Source of the DNA: Maioricimonas rarisocia
Lineage (GTDB): Bacteria > Planctomycetota > Planctomycetia > Planctomycetales > Planctomycetaceae
Assembly (NCBI RefSeq): GCF_007747795.1
Contig: NZ_CP036275.1
Coordinates: 2,470,001 to 2,534,000 of the forward strand
Direction of reading: 5' to 3'
DNA: 64,000 nucleotides
Position numbers and translations under genes: made by a program. Under the pieces are notes generated by a model. It was given only the letters and a program-made list of their open reading frames with translations, searched no databases and was not told the DNA's origin. This document shows, piece after piece, positions 7,977 through 16,921 of the stretch. The first letter of the stretch is position 1; each line of letters begins with the position of its first letter.

Positions 7977-10490
7977 TCAGTTCGCCGCTTCACGACCATC
8001 CGACCGGGCGACTGCGGGCGATGACTTCTCTTCGCGGAACAGCGGACTGTGAATGACCGCCGCGATCGTGTCGACGATGCGGTAGTCCTTTTCGGCAGAC
8101 AACTCGACGATTCGTTCGACCTCGGCGTAGTTGTCCGGCTCCCGGCCGTTGGCGTAGGTCAGCAGTTTCGTGACGAAGCATCGGACGAACCGCTCACGGT
8201 TTGCCTTCGTCTGCATGAGCTGGCGGAATTCCGTGATGTCCTGATAGTTCGCACCGTTGCGGAAAGTGGCCGAGGCGTCGATGGGAACACCGCGCGAGTT
8301 CCTCTTGCTGCGGGGACCCGTGTCCGTGCTGGCGTCGGAGAGCATCAGGGGATACTCGTCCCGCCACGCTCCCATGGGATCGAAGTTTTCGAATGCGTAG
8401 CCGCACGGATCAATCGACTGATGACACGCCGCACAGGTCGTGTCGGACCGGTGTGCCTCGAGGACTTCCTTGATGGTTCTCGCGGATCGGACATCTGGCT
8501 CCTCGATCTCGACGTCGGGCGGTGGCGGGTCGGGATGAATGCCGAGGAAGTTCTCCATCACATAGATTGCCCGGTGAATCGGCGACGTGCCGAGGCTGTC
8601 GGCCGTGACTGTCAGAAACGCTCCCATTCCCAGCAGTCCGCCGCGGCGACCATCCGGGAACGTGTACTTGCGCAGTTCTGAGTCTTCGGGAATGTTCTCC
8701 GCACCGTACACCTGTGCCAGATCGGCATTGATGAAGCTGTAGTCGGCGGCGAGGAAGTCCGTCACGGGAATGTTCTCGTCGACCGCATGACGGAAGAACG
8801 CCAGAGCTTCGGCAGTCATGTCCTCGCTGATGCGCTTGCGGTGATACATCCGGTACCGATCCGGATCGGGGGCCATGAAGTTGATGTCGTTGAGCTTCAG
8901 CCAGCCGAACGGAAATGCCTGCAGAAACGGATCTGCTCTTCCCTGATCGAACCACCGCTGCACTTCTGCCCGAACTCCCTCATACGTGTTGAGATCGCCT
9001 GCGGCAACAGCGTCTCGCAGCTCTGCGTCTGGAAGTGTGCTTGCCAGAAAGTAGCTGAACTTCGAAGCGAATCGCTCGGCCGAAGTCAGATCGTCGGTAT
9101 TGAGAAGCAGAAACGGCGGCGATGCCAGGATTGCCACGATCCCTTCCTTCATGGCTTCGATGTTGCCGTGCCCGCCGGCATGCGACTCGACAAGGCGAAC
9201 GATCGCTGCCAGTTCACCGGGGCGCACGTCGCGTCGCCACGCCCTCTCGGCGATGGGACGAAGGATGGTTTCCGCATTCTCGACGGAGGGATCGCGTCCG
9301 ATCAGCGCGATCTGCCGCTGGGGCGGCCAGGATTCATAGAACGGTCCCTCGACTTGAGCACTGAAGATTCGCGGCCGGGGCCCCATCCAATAGTCGACCC
9401 AGTGATGCCAGGACGAAGGTGGCCTCACGCGTCCGAACCTGTTGGGCCGAATACTTGCCACAACCTCGGCATGCAGTTCCGGGTCGTGTTCCTTGAGATG
9501 CTCGCCTGTAATCGCATGCTGAAACTTGAAGTTGCCGTTGCCCCGCAGACGTAGACCATCCGTCGGGTAGTGCAGCCGCAGACGGGTACCGGCAGCCAAC
9601 CATTCGTTCAGCGTGAACTCGGCAACCTTTTCGTCGGGAAGATCGAAAACGCGTTCGCGGTCTCCCATGGTTACGCTCAGGCGGATCGGATCTCCGTCGT
9701 AGATGCCCGTCTTTCCCGAGTGGTAGAGGCCCCGGTCTTTTCCGGTGCACCGGATGCGGATGCGGTACCAGCCCGTTGCCGGCACTTCCTCGAATCCCTC
9801 GAAGTAGGCGGGATTCTGGGGATCCAGGAAGTCGAATCCCTCCGGCGTTCCGCGACGTTCGGGGCGCTTGATGTTCTGTCGCGCGTGCGCTTCGATGATC
9901 TGCGTGGCATCGAACTCGTAGACGTGTGATTGCGGTCGATCGCCGACAAGGATCGTGGCGTCGACAATGCTGCGGATCGCCTCGATGAACTGTTCGTAAT
10001 GAAACGTGCTGAATCCGAGAGATTCGCCGTGCGTGTCAAACCCCTCATGCAGGGTGTCGCCGATCAGATTGTCCGTTGGCTGGTGTGTGCCGATGTCTTC
10101 GATCATCAGCACGTCGCTCACGCTGATTCGGAACTCCCGATTGTTGAGACGCCGCGGAGGGGTGCGCAGTGAGGCTGTCGACTGACTGCTGTAACGCTGC
10201 AGTCCCTTCCTGAGGAACCGCACGAGCCGCTGACGGTCGACGGCGGAAAGATGGTTCTCCCCGGCGGGCGGCATCTCCTCTGCCTTGACGTAGTCGAGAC
10301 TTGTTTCCCACAGGTCGACGTTGTCCGGATCGGGACTCTTGCCGAGCAGACGCAGATCAAAGTCCCCTTTCGGGCTCTTCCCGCCGTGACACTTTCCGCA
10401 ATGGGTCGTCAGCAGTTCCTGGTCGGCAAGGACAGGTGGCGCAGCCAATGTAAGAGTGAGCAACGTTGCGGCAACGATGTGCCTGATCAT
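7977..10490 (-). CDS. DUF1592-type planctomycete cytochrome-like secreted protein (DUF1587/1592/1588/1585/1595)
   Basis: An 837-residue exported protein. After a signal peptide (residues 1-22) comes a planctomycete-type cytochrome domain with CGKCH (Cys31, Cys34, His35). The middle carries the DUF1587, DUF1595 and DUF1592 blocks (for example FSYFLASTLPDAELRDA), then DUF1588 (GILGMGAFLTVTA-like text reading RGGLLGMGAFLTVTADS) with a second CAACH at about 686-690, and a C-terminal DUF1585 block (LLTYANGREPDNYAE). These proteins are numerous in Planctomycetota and their reaction is unknown. The start is ATG at 10490 with GGAG eight bases upstream; the frame extends further but without a signal peptide. 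It lies 135 bp downstream of the DUF1552 gene, its usual partner. Confidence 0.88.
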   Translation of the reverse strand: MIRHIVAATLLTLTLAAPPVLADQELLTTHCGKCHGGKSPKGDFDLRLLGKSPDPDNVDLWETSLDYVKAEEMPPAGENHLSAVDRQRLVRFLRKGLQRYSSQSTASLRTPPRRLNNREFRISVSDVLMIEDIGTHQPTDNLIGDTLHEGFDTHGESLGFSTFHYEQFIEAIRSIVDATILVGDRPQSHVYEFDATQIIEAHARQNIKRPERRGTPEGFDFLDPQNPAYFEGFEEVPATGWYRIRIRCTGKDRGLYHSGKTGIYDGDPIRLSVTMGDRERVFDLPDEKVAEFTLNEWLAAGTRLRLHYPTDGLRLRGNGNFKFQHAITGEHLKEHDPELHAEVVASIRPNRFGRVRPPSSWHHWVDYWMGPRPRIFSAQVEGPFYESWPPQRQIALIGRDPSVENAETILRPIAERAWRRDVRPGELAAIVRLVESHAGGHGNIEAMKEGIVAILASPPFLLLNTDDLTSAERFASKFSYFLASTLPDAELRDAVAAGDLNTYEGVRAEVQRWFDQGRADPFLQAFPFGWLKLNDINFMAPDPDRYRMYHRKRISEDMTAEALAFFRHAVDENIPVTDFLAADYSFINADLAQVYGAENIPEDSELRKYTFPDGRRGGLLGMGAFLTVTADSLGTSPIHRAIYVMENFLGIHPDPPPPDVEIEEPDVRSARTIKEVLEAHRSDTTCAACHQSIDPCGYAFENFDPMGAWRDEYPLMLSDASTDTGPRSKRNSRGVPIDASATFRNGANYQDITEFRQLMQTKANRERFVRCFVTKLLTYANGREPDNYAEVERIVELSAEKDYRIVDTIAAVIHSPLFREEKSSPAVARSDGREAAN

Positions 10491-10625
10491 CGAAATGCTC
10501 CGAGTGGAAGACGGCAGGCCACAGGCTGGCGTGGTGTCGTTCTGTGTGGTGTAGCGATCCGTGCACGAGTGTCGTTCGCAGGAAGCAGATGCGGTCGTGC
10601 GCGACGGTTGCCGGGCACATGGCAA

Positions 10626-11888
10626 CTAGGCGATATCAAGCTCGAACGCGCCAGTGCTGGTGTTGAACGAATCGCGGTCAATGCCGAACCGTTGCATGAG
10701 CGTCACGTACAGATTGCACAGCGGCATGTTCTGTCCACTGTTGTCACGGGCATCAACGTGTCCCCGATGTTGAAAGCCGCCGCCGGCCACGAAGATCGGC
10801 AGATCGCGGTTCGAGTGCGTGCCGCCATAACCCATTCCGCTGCCGAACAGCACGATCGTGTGATCCAGCATGCTGCCATCTGCGTTCGGCTCCTGAATCG
10901 AATCGAGTTTCTTCAGGCACCGCGAGAGTCGCTCGGTCTGGAACGTTTCGATCGCGACAAGCTCACTCACCAGGTCTTCCTTGCGACCGTTGTGCGTGCA
11001 GCCGTGGTAGCTGCGGTTCACACCGTCGATGTCGGTGTAGCTGAGGGAGGCGGGAAACTCGACCGAGGCCACGCGCGTCAGGTCCGTTTCGAATGCGTAG
11101 GCGATCATGTCGAAGATCGCATCGTACTTGTTTGCGATCGTGACCTCCGGCTGCGTGAAGTGGCCGGAAATGTCGAATGACGGTTTGTCCCGGTCCAGCC
11201 ACGTCGTGCGGTCGGACAGTGAGCGTTCCAGTTCTCGCAGAGACGTCTGGAACTGATCGATACGCTCGCGGTCGCCCTTGCTCGCGTCTTGGAGGACGCT
11301 GTCGAACTGGCTGCCGACGGCATCGAGGAGACTGCCATTGCGCTCCAGCAGTTTGCGCCGCGCGGCTTTCTCCCCCGGCGTCAGATTGAGAAACAGGTGA
11401 TCGAACAGCTCCTGCGGATCGGTAATGGGCAGCTTCTCGACGCCGTTTGCCGTCCAGCTCATTCGGATTCCACCGTCGAGCGCCGCCCCGACCGAGGGGT
11501 AACGCACCTGGCTCCCCACATGCCGCGCGAACAACTGGTCGAGCGACATGTTCTTTTCCGGAAACGCCTGGGCGTCGGCCGGAAGCACGCCGCTGAGAAA
11601 CGAGATCTCGCGGCCGTGACCACTGACCATGTTGTGGTCTGTATGCGAGATGATCGTCATGCGATCCTTCAGCCACTCGAGCGGCTGAAGCGTCGGCGGA
11701 ACCGTGAAGTTCTTCCCGACCTCCTTCGGAAAGAAATGATCCGGATGCGCACCGAAGGGATTCCCCACGACAAGAAAACGAGTCGGGACGTCACTCTGCG
11801 AAGGGGCCGCGAGCGAGAGGGTTTCCAGCAGCGGCAGCGTCAGCGCTCCGCCAAGCCCCTTGAGGACGGTTCGTCGAGTGGACTTCAT
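10626..11888 (-). CDS. DUF1552 domain protein, Tat-exported
   Basis: A 420-residue protein starting MKSTRRTVLKGLGGALTLP, a twin-arginine export signal. The body matches the DUF1552 family: FLVVGNPFGAHPDHFFP, the segment about SHTDHNMVSGHGREISFLSG, and a late VLFGSGMGYGGTHSNRDLP block that resembles the metal site of sulfatase-like proteins. ATG at 11888 with AAGGTG upstream. It is the first gene of a two-gene minus-strand operon with the DUF1592 protein. The pair is conserved in planctomycetes; a role in exported redox or polysaccharide metabolism is often suspected but unproven. Confidence 0.87.
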   Translation of the reverse strand: MKSTRRTVLKGLGGALTLPLLETLSLAAPSQSDVPTRFLVVGNPFGAHPDHFFPKEVGKNFTVPPTLQPLEWLKDRMTIISHTDHNMVSGHGREISFLSGVLPADAQAFPEKNMSLDQLFARHVGSQVRYPSVGAALDGGIRMSWTANGVEKLPITDPQELFDHLFLNLTPGEKAARRKLLERNGSLLDAVGSQFDSVLQDASKGDRERIDQFQTSLRELERSLSDRTTWLDRDKPSFDISGHFTQPEVTIANKYDAIFDMIAYAFETDLTRVASVEFPASLSYTDIDGVNRSYHGCTHNGRKEDLVSELVAIETFQTERLSRCLKKLDSIQEPNADGSMLDHTIVLFGSGMGYGGTHSNRDLPIFVAGGGFQHRGHVDARDNSGQNMPLCNLYVTLMQRFGIDRDSFNTSTGAFELDIA

Positions 11889-12321
11889 CTCGCGTACACC
11901 TTTCGCCGGGCAGTGAGCGCCAACACGATCCCGGTCTGATTGTGTGATTGAGATCAGCGGGGACTTGTGTGCTCGGATAAATCTCGCCGGCCTGATAGGA
12001 CGTTCGGGAATCCTGGACGTGCGATCGTCCGAAGAGAGACCTGATTCCTCCCGGGGCACCCGCATGACGGTTTTGACCGTTGCCGGCCCCCACCACGGCA
12101 ATCGGGGAGACCATAGCCTCTCTCGCAGGATGGTGAATTCCCGCGGACTTCCAGGCCGACACATCATGTTAGTGGATTCGCAGAGCAGGCCTGAGCCGTT
12201 TCGCCGGTTTTTGCGAAACTCCGGCAGGTGGGGGTGTCGCAACGGGTTGTTGCGTAAGGAGATCCGGTGCGTTTGGGGACTGCACCGGCCCGCGGCGATG
12301 TGGTTTCCCGCATGCGTCTGT
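11889..12321. other. intergenic region upstream of the DUF1552 operon
   Basis: About 430 bases between the DUF1552 start and the end of the lipase gene. It should contain the DUF1552 promoter and the lipase terminator. No clear hairpin with T-run, no hexamer pair and no credible gene was found. Confidence 0.45.
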
Positions 12322-13371
12322 TCACGCTCGCTCGAAGATCTTTCCGACGTACCGGTCGAGGCTGTGGTCGGAGACGCTCGGAAAGAAGCCTTCCTGCACG
12401 ACGTTGCTGTGCAGGCTCTCGTTGACGGCCGCCGGCGCCACCGTGCGGGCCGCTTCCAGCTGGGCCTTGAGCTGCTGGAACTCCGGCTGCGTCATGGTCG
12501 GCGTGTCGTTCGCCGCAGCGACAGGTGCTGCAGTCCTGCCGGGGACAGCAGACAGGGTCTCATGGCGGACGTTGCCGCCGGTGAAGTGGTACAGCTTCCC
12601 CACGTGGCGATAGCCGGGCGGCACCCGGGCGACGATATCGTCGTCGTTGACGAAGCGGTGGAACGAGTGCCGGTACCGCACGGCGATGTAGGACCGCAGT
12701 GCCGTGAAGCCGACGGCCGGCTGCCCGAAGGTGTAGATCCCGGCGATCGGGTACTGGCCGTGCCATTCGGCAGCGGCGATCGTGGCGAGGGCACCGCCAA
12801 GACTGTGCCCGGTGATGAGGACCTGTTTCTCTGAGGCCCGTGCGTCGGCCAGGGCATCTTCAAGCTGCGTCCGCACCGACTGGAACGCATCGTGAAAGCC
12901 GCGATGGACGTCGCCATACGGGGCGCGTGTCCATGAGACGTTCAGATTGATCAGCCAGTCGGCGGTCTGCTGCGTACCGCGAAACGCGACGACGATCGCA
13001 TCGGATGTCGAGGCCACGAAACCTTCGGTGTCGGAGGCTGCAATCGGCTGACAGGTGTCGAAGTTCCAGCGGTTGCGGGCGAATCTCGAAGCGGCATCCG
13101 CAGAGCGATACGCGACATGACTGCAGAGGACCGCATTCAGGGCCGTCTGCCAGGCGAATCCGTCCCGGGCAAGGGCGTCGAGTGAAAACCGCCCTGCTGC
13201 TCGTTCGAAGACGTCTTCACGCTGCCGGCCGAACAATCCTTCCGTCACCGTCGCCGCTTCTGGTGTCGGGACCGGTGTCACCCGGGCACGAGCGGGAGTG
13301 CCAACTCCGCCGAGATCGACAGAGACGTGCAGAGGGATCGTCCACGTAAGAGGAGGAGAGGATTGGCCCAT
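12322..13371 (-). CDS. class 3 (alpha/beta hydrolase) lipase with N-terminal TWTIPL motif
   Basis: A 349-residue lipase of the fungal class 3 type. The nucleophile is in ITGHSLGGALAT (Ser190); an Asp in VNDDDIVARVPP (about 243-245) and His256 in GYRHVG complete the likely triad, and the oxyanion segment IVVAFRGTQQTADW is present. There is no signal peptide, so it is probably cytoplasmic. Residues 9-21 read TWTIPLHVSVDLG, nearly the same as TWTIPLQVTVNLG inside the divergent protease-nuclease gene next door. Start: ATG at 13371; an in-frame TTG at 13398 is less likely. Substrate may be a membrane lipid, which is inference. Confidence 0.85.
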   Translation of the reverse strand: MGQSSPPLTWTIPLHVSVDLGGVGTPARARVTPVPTPEAATVTEGLFGRQREDVFERAAGRFSLDALARDGFAWQTALNAVLCSHVAYRSADAASRFARNRWNFDTCQPIAASDTEGFVASTSDAIVVAFRGTQQTADWLINLNVSWTRAPYGDVHRGFHDAFQSVRTQLEDALADARASEKQVLITGHSLGGALATIAAAEWHGQYPIAGIYTFGQPAVGFTALRSYIAVRYRHSFHRFVNDDDIVARVPPGYRHVGKLYHFTGGNVRHETLSAVPGRTAAPVAAANDTPTMTQPEFQQLKAQLEAARTVAPAAVNESLHSNVVQEGFFPSVSDHSLDRYVGKIFERA

Positions 13372-13597
13372 GATGTTCGTCCAGCCCGAATGAAGCAATG
13401 CGAAGTGACGCCGCAGATCGCGGCGATGCGAGTTTCATGATGCCCGGGCGCTGTGCCGCTCGCAACAACGAACTTTCCAGGGTGCTCCGGTTCATTGAGA
13501 TTTCATGATTGGCGTGGCAACGTGGAAGACTCGATCGCGGTTTACCAGGAAGGCCCCCCTTTATCCGTGTCGTCATCATTGCTCGAGGCTCGCTCCG

Positions 13598-15754
13598 ATG
13601 CCCCCGATGAAAGAACTGCTCGCCCGGCTGGAAGAGACCGAACGCCGTTTCAAGGATCGAAAGGACACGCGGGAATCCGCCACCCGCAGCCTCAGCGAGA
13701 AGGACTTCGTCGGCGCCAACTCGAACGAAGCGCTTCGCGCGCGACTGTCGCATCTGAATGCCGCCCCCGATCTGACCGAGCGGGTGGGGACGCGATCGTT
13801 TCGCATGCCGCAGCGGCCCATCGAAGGCGGGACAAGGGAGATCATCGACAACGTCACGCTCGAACGCATTCTTGCCGAAAACGACCTGATGCCCGTTTCG
13901 TACCTGGCGCTCGGGATGCAGAAGGCCCGCAGCGTCGGCCGCATTCACGTGAAGGACACCTCGGGACGTCGGCTGGGATTCGGCACCGGCTTCCTGGTCT
14001 CGCCGACACTGCTGCTCACCAACAACCACGTGCTCGAATCGGAGAACGATGCCGTCGGCAGCGAGGTGGAGTTCGACTTCGAAGTCGATCTGGCCGGAAA
14101 TGTCCGGCAGACGGTCCTGTTCAAGTTGGCGCCGCAGACGTTCTTTCTGACCGATCGGGACCTGGACTTCACGCTGGTTGCCGTTTCGCCCGCTTCCGGT
14201 CGCGAAGCGCGCGAGTGGGGCTGGATCCACATGGTCGACGAGGACGGCCTGATCGTGACGGGCGAGTACGTCTCGATCATTCAGCATCCCAATGGCGAAG
14301 CGAAACAGCTCGCCCTGCGAGAGAACGAAGTCGTCGATCTGCTGGACGACTTTGCTCACTACCGGACCGACACGGCTCCCGGCTCATCCGGCTCGCCCGT
14401 CTTCAACGACCAGTGGGAGCTGGTGGCGCTGCACCACTCGGGGGTGCCGGAGCGGGACCGCGATGGCAACATCCTCGCGGTCGACGGCCGGAAGTGGGAA
14501 CCGTGGATGGGCGACCACCGCATCAAGTGGATCGCCAACGAAGGTGTCTCCGGCAAGAAGATCGTCGACTTCATCAAGCGGGTCAGCGATCTCACGGCCG
14601 ACCAGAAACGTTTGCGTGATCAACTGTTCGACGGTCCGCCGCCGGTGGAACAGACGCCGGCAGGCGGCCATCCCCTCCCCCGACAGATCGATGCTGATGG
14701 ACGTGGTGAACGCCCGACGCCACCATCGACGGGCATGCCGAACGAGAGCGGCGGCATGACCTGGACGATCCCGCTGCAGGTGACGGTCAATCTTGGGATG
14801 CCACAGGCAGGACGTCTCGCGCCGTCTCCTCCCGTGGTGGCTCCACCTCCCGACACCGACTCGGGCGTCGGAACCGATGCCGACACGGCCGACGCGGCCG
14901 ATCTGCAGCAGGCCCTCGCCGAGGCGGAGAACGCCCGCACCCGCACGTATTTCGACGCGGAACAGGACGAGGAGGACCGGGACACGTACTACTCCGACAT
15001 CGATGCCGGCGACCTGTCCCGGAAGGAGCTGTTCAGGACTCTGCATGACCTGCTGAAAGCGACGCATACCGAACAGCCCAGGTACAAGCCGAGCCTGCAC
15101 GTCTACCCCTGGGTTGACCTGCATCCCGACCGGAAGCTGCGGAGCATCTATTCGGGCCAGTCGTTTGAGCCGGAGGAGTTCATCCGCGAGGACTTTCGCA
15201 TCGAGCAGGAGCGAACGCTGCAGCTGCAGGAACTGATGCGTCAGGAGAGCGGACTGTCGCCGGAGCGGCTGCAGGAAGAAATCGACCTGCTCGAAGCACA
15301 GAACCCGTTCAACTGCGAGCACGTCGTTCCGCAGTCGTGGTACGCGAAGAAGGAGCCGATGCGCGGCGACCTGCACCACCTGTTCGCCTGCGAATCGGGC
15401 TGCAACAGCTTTCGCAGCAACATCCCGTACTTCGACTTCTCCGACTTCGAGGAGGTCGTGCGGACCGAGTGCGGCAAGCGGGAGCAGAACCGGTTCGAGC
15501 CGTCGGCCGGCAAAGGAACCGTCGCCCGGGCCACGCTCTACTTTCTGCTGCGGTATCCCGGCAAGGTGAGCGATCCGGAGGAATTTCCTGCCGACCGGAT
15601 CAGCATGCTGCTGCAGTGGCACGCCGATCATCCGGTGACGGAGTATGAACGCCACCGCAACCAGGCGATCTTTGCGAAGCAGGGGAACCGCAACCCGCTG
15701 ATCGACTTCCCCGACTGGGCGGGCGAGATCGCGTTCGCCCGGGGGCTGGATTGA
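13598..15754 (+). CDS. trypsin-like serine protease fused to endonuclease I domain
   Basis: A 718-residue two-enzyme protein. Residues about 95-330 form a trypsin-like protease: His144 in LLLTNNHVLES, Asp190 in DLDFTLVAV, Ser264 in TAPGSSGSPVF. A segment just before it (ENDLMPVSYLALGMQKARS) is typical of proteases joined to effector modules. At 388-400 comes TWTIPLQVTVNLG, then a Pro-rich and acidic linker, then an endonuclease I (EndA-like) domain with His575 in NCEHVVPQSWY and His593-His594 in GDLHHLF. No signal peptide is seen, so both activities would be cytoplasmic. ATG at 13598 is preceded by GAGG; an ATG at 13607 is possible. The lipase gene diverges from a shared 226-bp region. Confidence 0.88.
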   Translation: MPPMKELLARLEETERRFKDRKDTRESATRSLSEKDFVGANSNEALRARLSHLNAAPDLTERVGTRSFRMPQRPIEGGTREIIDNVTLERILAENDLMPVSYLALGMQKARSVGRIHVKDTSGRRLGFGTGFLVSPTLLLTNNHVLESENDAVGSEVEFDFEVDLAGNVRQTVLFKLAPQTFFLTDRDLDFTLVAVSPASGREAREWGWIHMVDEDGLIVTGEYVSIIQHPNGEAKQLALRENEVVDLLDDFAHYRTDTAPGSSGSPVFNDQWELVALHHSGVPERDRDGNILAVDGRKWEPWMGDHRIKWIANEGVSGKKIVDFIKRVSDLTADQKRLRDQLFDGPPPVEQTPAGGHPLPRQIDADGRGERPTPPSTGMPNESGGMTWTIPLQVTVNLGMPQAGRLAPSPPVVAPPPDTDSGVGTDADTADAADLQQALAEAENARTRTYFDAEQDEEDRDTYYSDIDAGDLSRKELFRTLHDLLKATHTEQPRYKPSLHVYPWVDLHPDRKLRSIYSGQSFEPEEFIREDFRIEQERTLQLQELMRQESGLSPERLQEEIDLLEAQNPFNCEHVVPQSWYAKKEPMRGDLHHLFACESGCNSFRSNIPYFDFSDFEEVVRTECGKREQNRFEPSAGKGTVARATLYFLLRYPGKVSDPEEFPADRISMLLQWHADHPVTEYERHRNQAIFAKQGNRNPLIDFPDWAGEIAFARGLD

Positions 15755-15943
15755 GGGGAGCGGCTACCCGGTTTGCTTCAGCACGGGCGAGACGGAGTTG
15801 CCCGTCGCGTGCGAAGCACATGTGTTCGACCGAACAGGTCTACGCTGCCAAGCTCAGAGGGCGGCGGCAGATTGCCAGTCGCACGATGCCCGCAGGTGCC
15901 GCAACCGGCCCGACAAGCAGGTCGGCCGCGGTAGAGAGAGAAG

Positions 15944-16014
15944 TTACCCGGCAGGGACTCGAACCCCGACTAACAGGACCAAAACCTGTTGTGCTACCAT
16001 TACACTACCGGGTA
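15944..16014 (-). tRNA. tRNA-Gln (anticodon TTG)
   Basis: On the minus strand a 71-base cloverleaf can be drawn. The acceptor stem is TACCCGG with CCGGGTA and discriminator A. The D arm is closed by GTGT and GCAC. The anticodon arm ACAGG-TTTTGGT-CCTGT gives anticodon TTG (glutamine), and the T arm contains GGTTCGAGT. CCA is not encoded. It stands alone between the protease-nuclease gene and csrA. Confidence 0.93.
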
Positions 16015-16524
16015 AGTCGTTCAGCAGCATGAGCTTGCGCTGAAGGTCGCAGCAGACCCACGTGCTGCGTGGACATCGCTCTGCGACGGCTGAAGTCTAG
16101 CGAGTGCCGTCCTAAGGTCAAGATCAGCAAACGATACCTGCTGCCTTGCGCCCGCCCCTCTGCTCTGGTTCGCCCAGCCTCTTCGTCACGCTGCCGCGAT
16201 CTCCTCCCGCCGCGACGGCGACCGCCTTACAAACGGCCGCGGCAACTCTTACACCGCGACCCGCGGTCAGCCACTCCGGTTCGCGGGATTTCATGCAGCC
16301 CGGTTCAGCGGGTCCGGAGCGGATCGGAAGACGTAACTTATTCGTGCGCAGATTGTTGCGGCGTTGCAATCTGTTTGTGCTGTGATCTTTTTCCCGACTC
16401 CGGCACGGGCTTCGCATTTGTTCCCTCCCACCGGCCACACGAGTTTCACAGATCCCTCTCCCCCCCTGTGGCCGGTTTTCACTCAATTCCAATCTGCACA
16501 ACCAGTTCATTGAGGTAAGCAGCC
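16015..16524. other. intergenic region upstream of csrA
   Basis: About 510 bases between tRNA-Gln and csrA. It must hold promoters for the tRNA (minus) and csrA (plus). A locally AT-richer, T-rich stretch lies at about 16335-16400. No convincing hexamer pair, gene or repeat was found. Confidence 0.45.
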
Positions 16525-16779
16525 ATGCTCGTGCTGACGCGCAAGACGTACGAAGAAATCCACATCGGCGACGACATCGTGATCAAAATCGTCCATGCCG
16601 GCCGGGGCAACGTGAAAGTCGGAGTGGATGCTCCGGGGAACGTTCGCGTCCTGCGGGGGGAACTGTCGGCCGAACTTCAGAATCTCGAGGCAGGTGAAAG
16701 CCTCACGGCGAGCCGGGCCCGCCGGAACGCTGCTCCCTCGGCTCCGGTCGCGGAACCGACGCGGGTCGGGGCGGTGTAG
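16525..16779 (+). CDS. csrA: carbon storage regulator CsrA
   Basis: An 84-residue RNA-binding regulator. The start MLVLTRKTYEEIHIGDDIVI and the following VKVGVDAPGNVRVLRGEL are diagnostic for CsrA/RsmA, which dimerises and binds GGA motifs in mRNA leaders to change translation or stability. The last 25 or so residues (Arg/Ala/Pro-rich) are a lineage extension beyond the common core of about 60. ATG at 16525 with GAGG eight or nine bases upstream. A strong hairpin at 16851-16889 follows it. Confidence 0.95.
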   Translation: MLVLTRKTYEEIHIGDDIVIKIVHAGRGNVKVGVDAPGNVRVLRGELSAELQNLEAGESLTASRARRNAAPSAPVAEPTRVGAV

Positions 16780-16850
16780 CACCGGCCAGCGGGACCTCGG
16801 TCTCCCTGGCGCAGAGGCGTGCACTCTCCCTCACGTCGTCTGCAACGAGA

Positions 16851-16889
16851 GCGGTCCAGAGTCCGATCGCATGTCGGGCTCTGGACCGC
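16851..16889. terminator. bidirectional terminator-like hairpin between csrA and the oxidoreductase gene
   Basis: An 11-bp perfect stem (gcggtccagag with ctctggaccgc) continues inward for five more pairs with one wobble and closes on a 7-base loop. It lies between convergent genes, which supports a terminator for both. There is no long T-run on either side. Confidence 0.7.
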
Positions 16890-16921
16890 CGTATTAACTA
16901 CGGGCGCTGCCGCCGCTGGTT

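Noticed and set aside
13217-14359. Minus-strand frame of 380 codons over the protease gene
   Set aside because: It overlaps the catalytic region of the protease on the opposite strand and shows no domain. Shadow frame.
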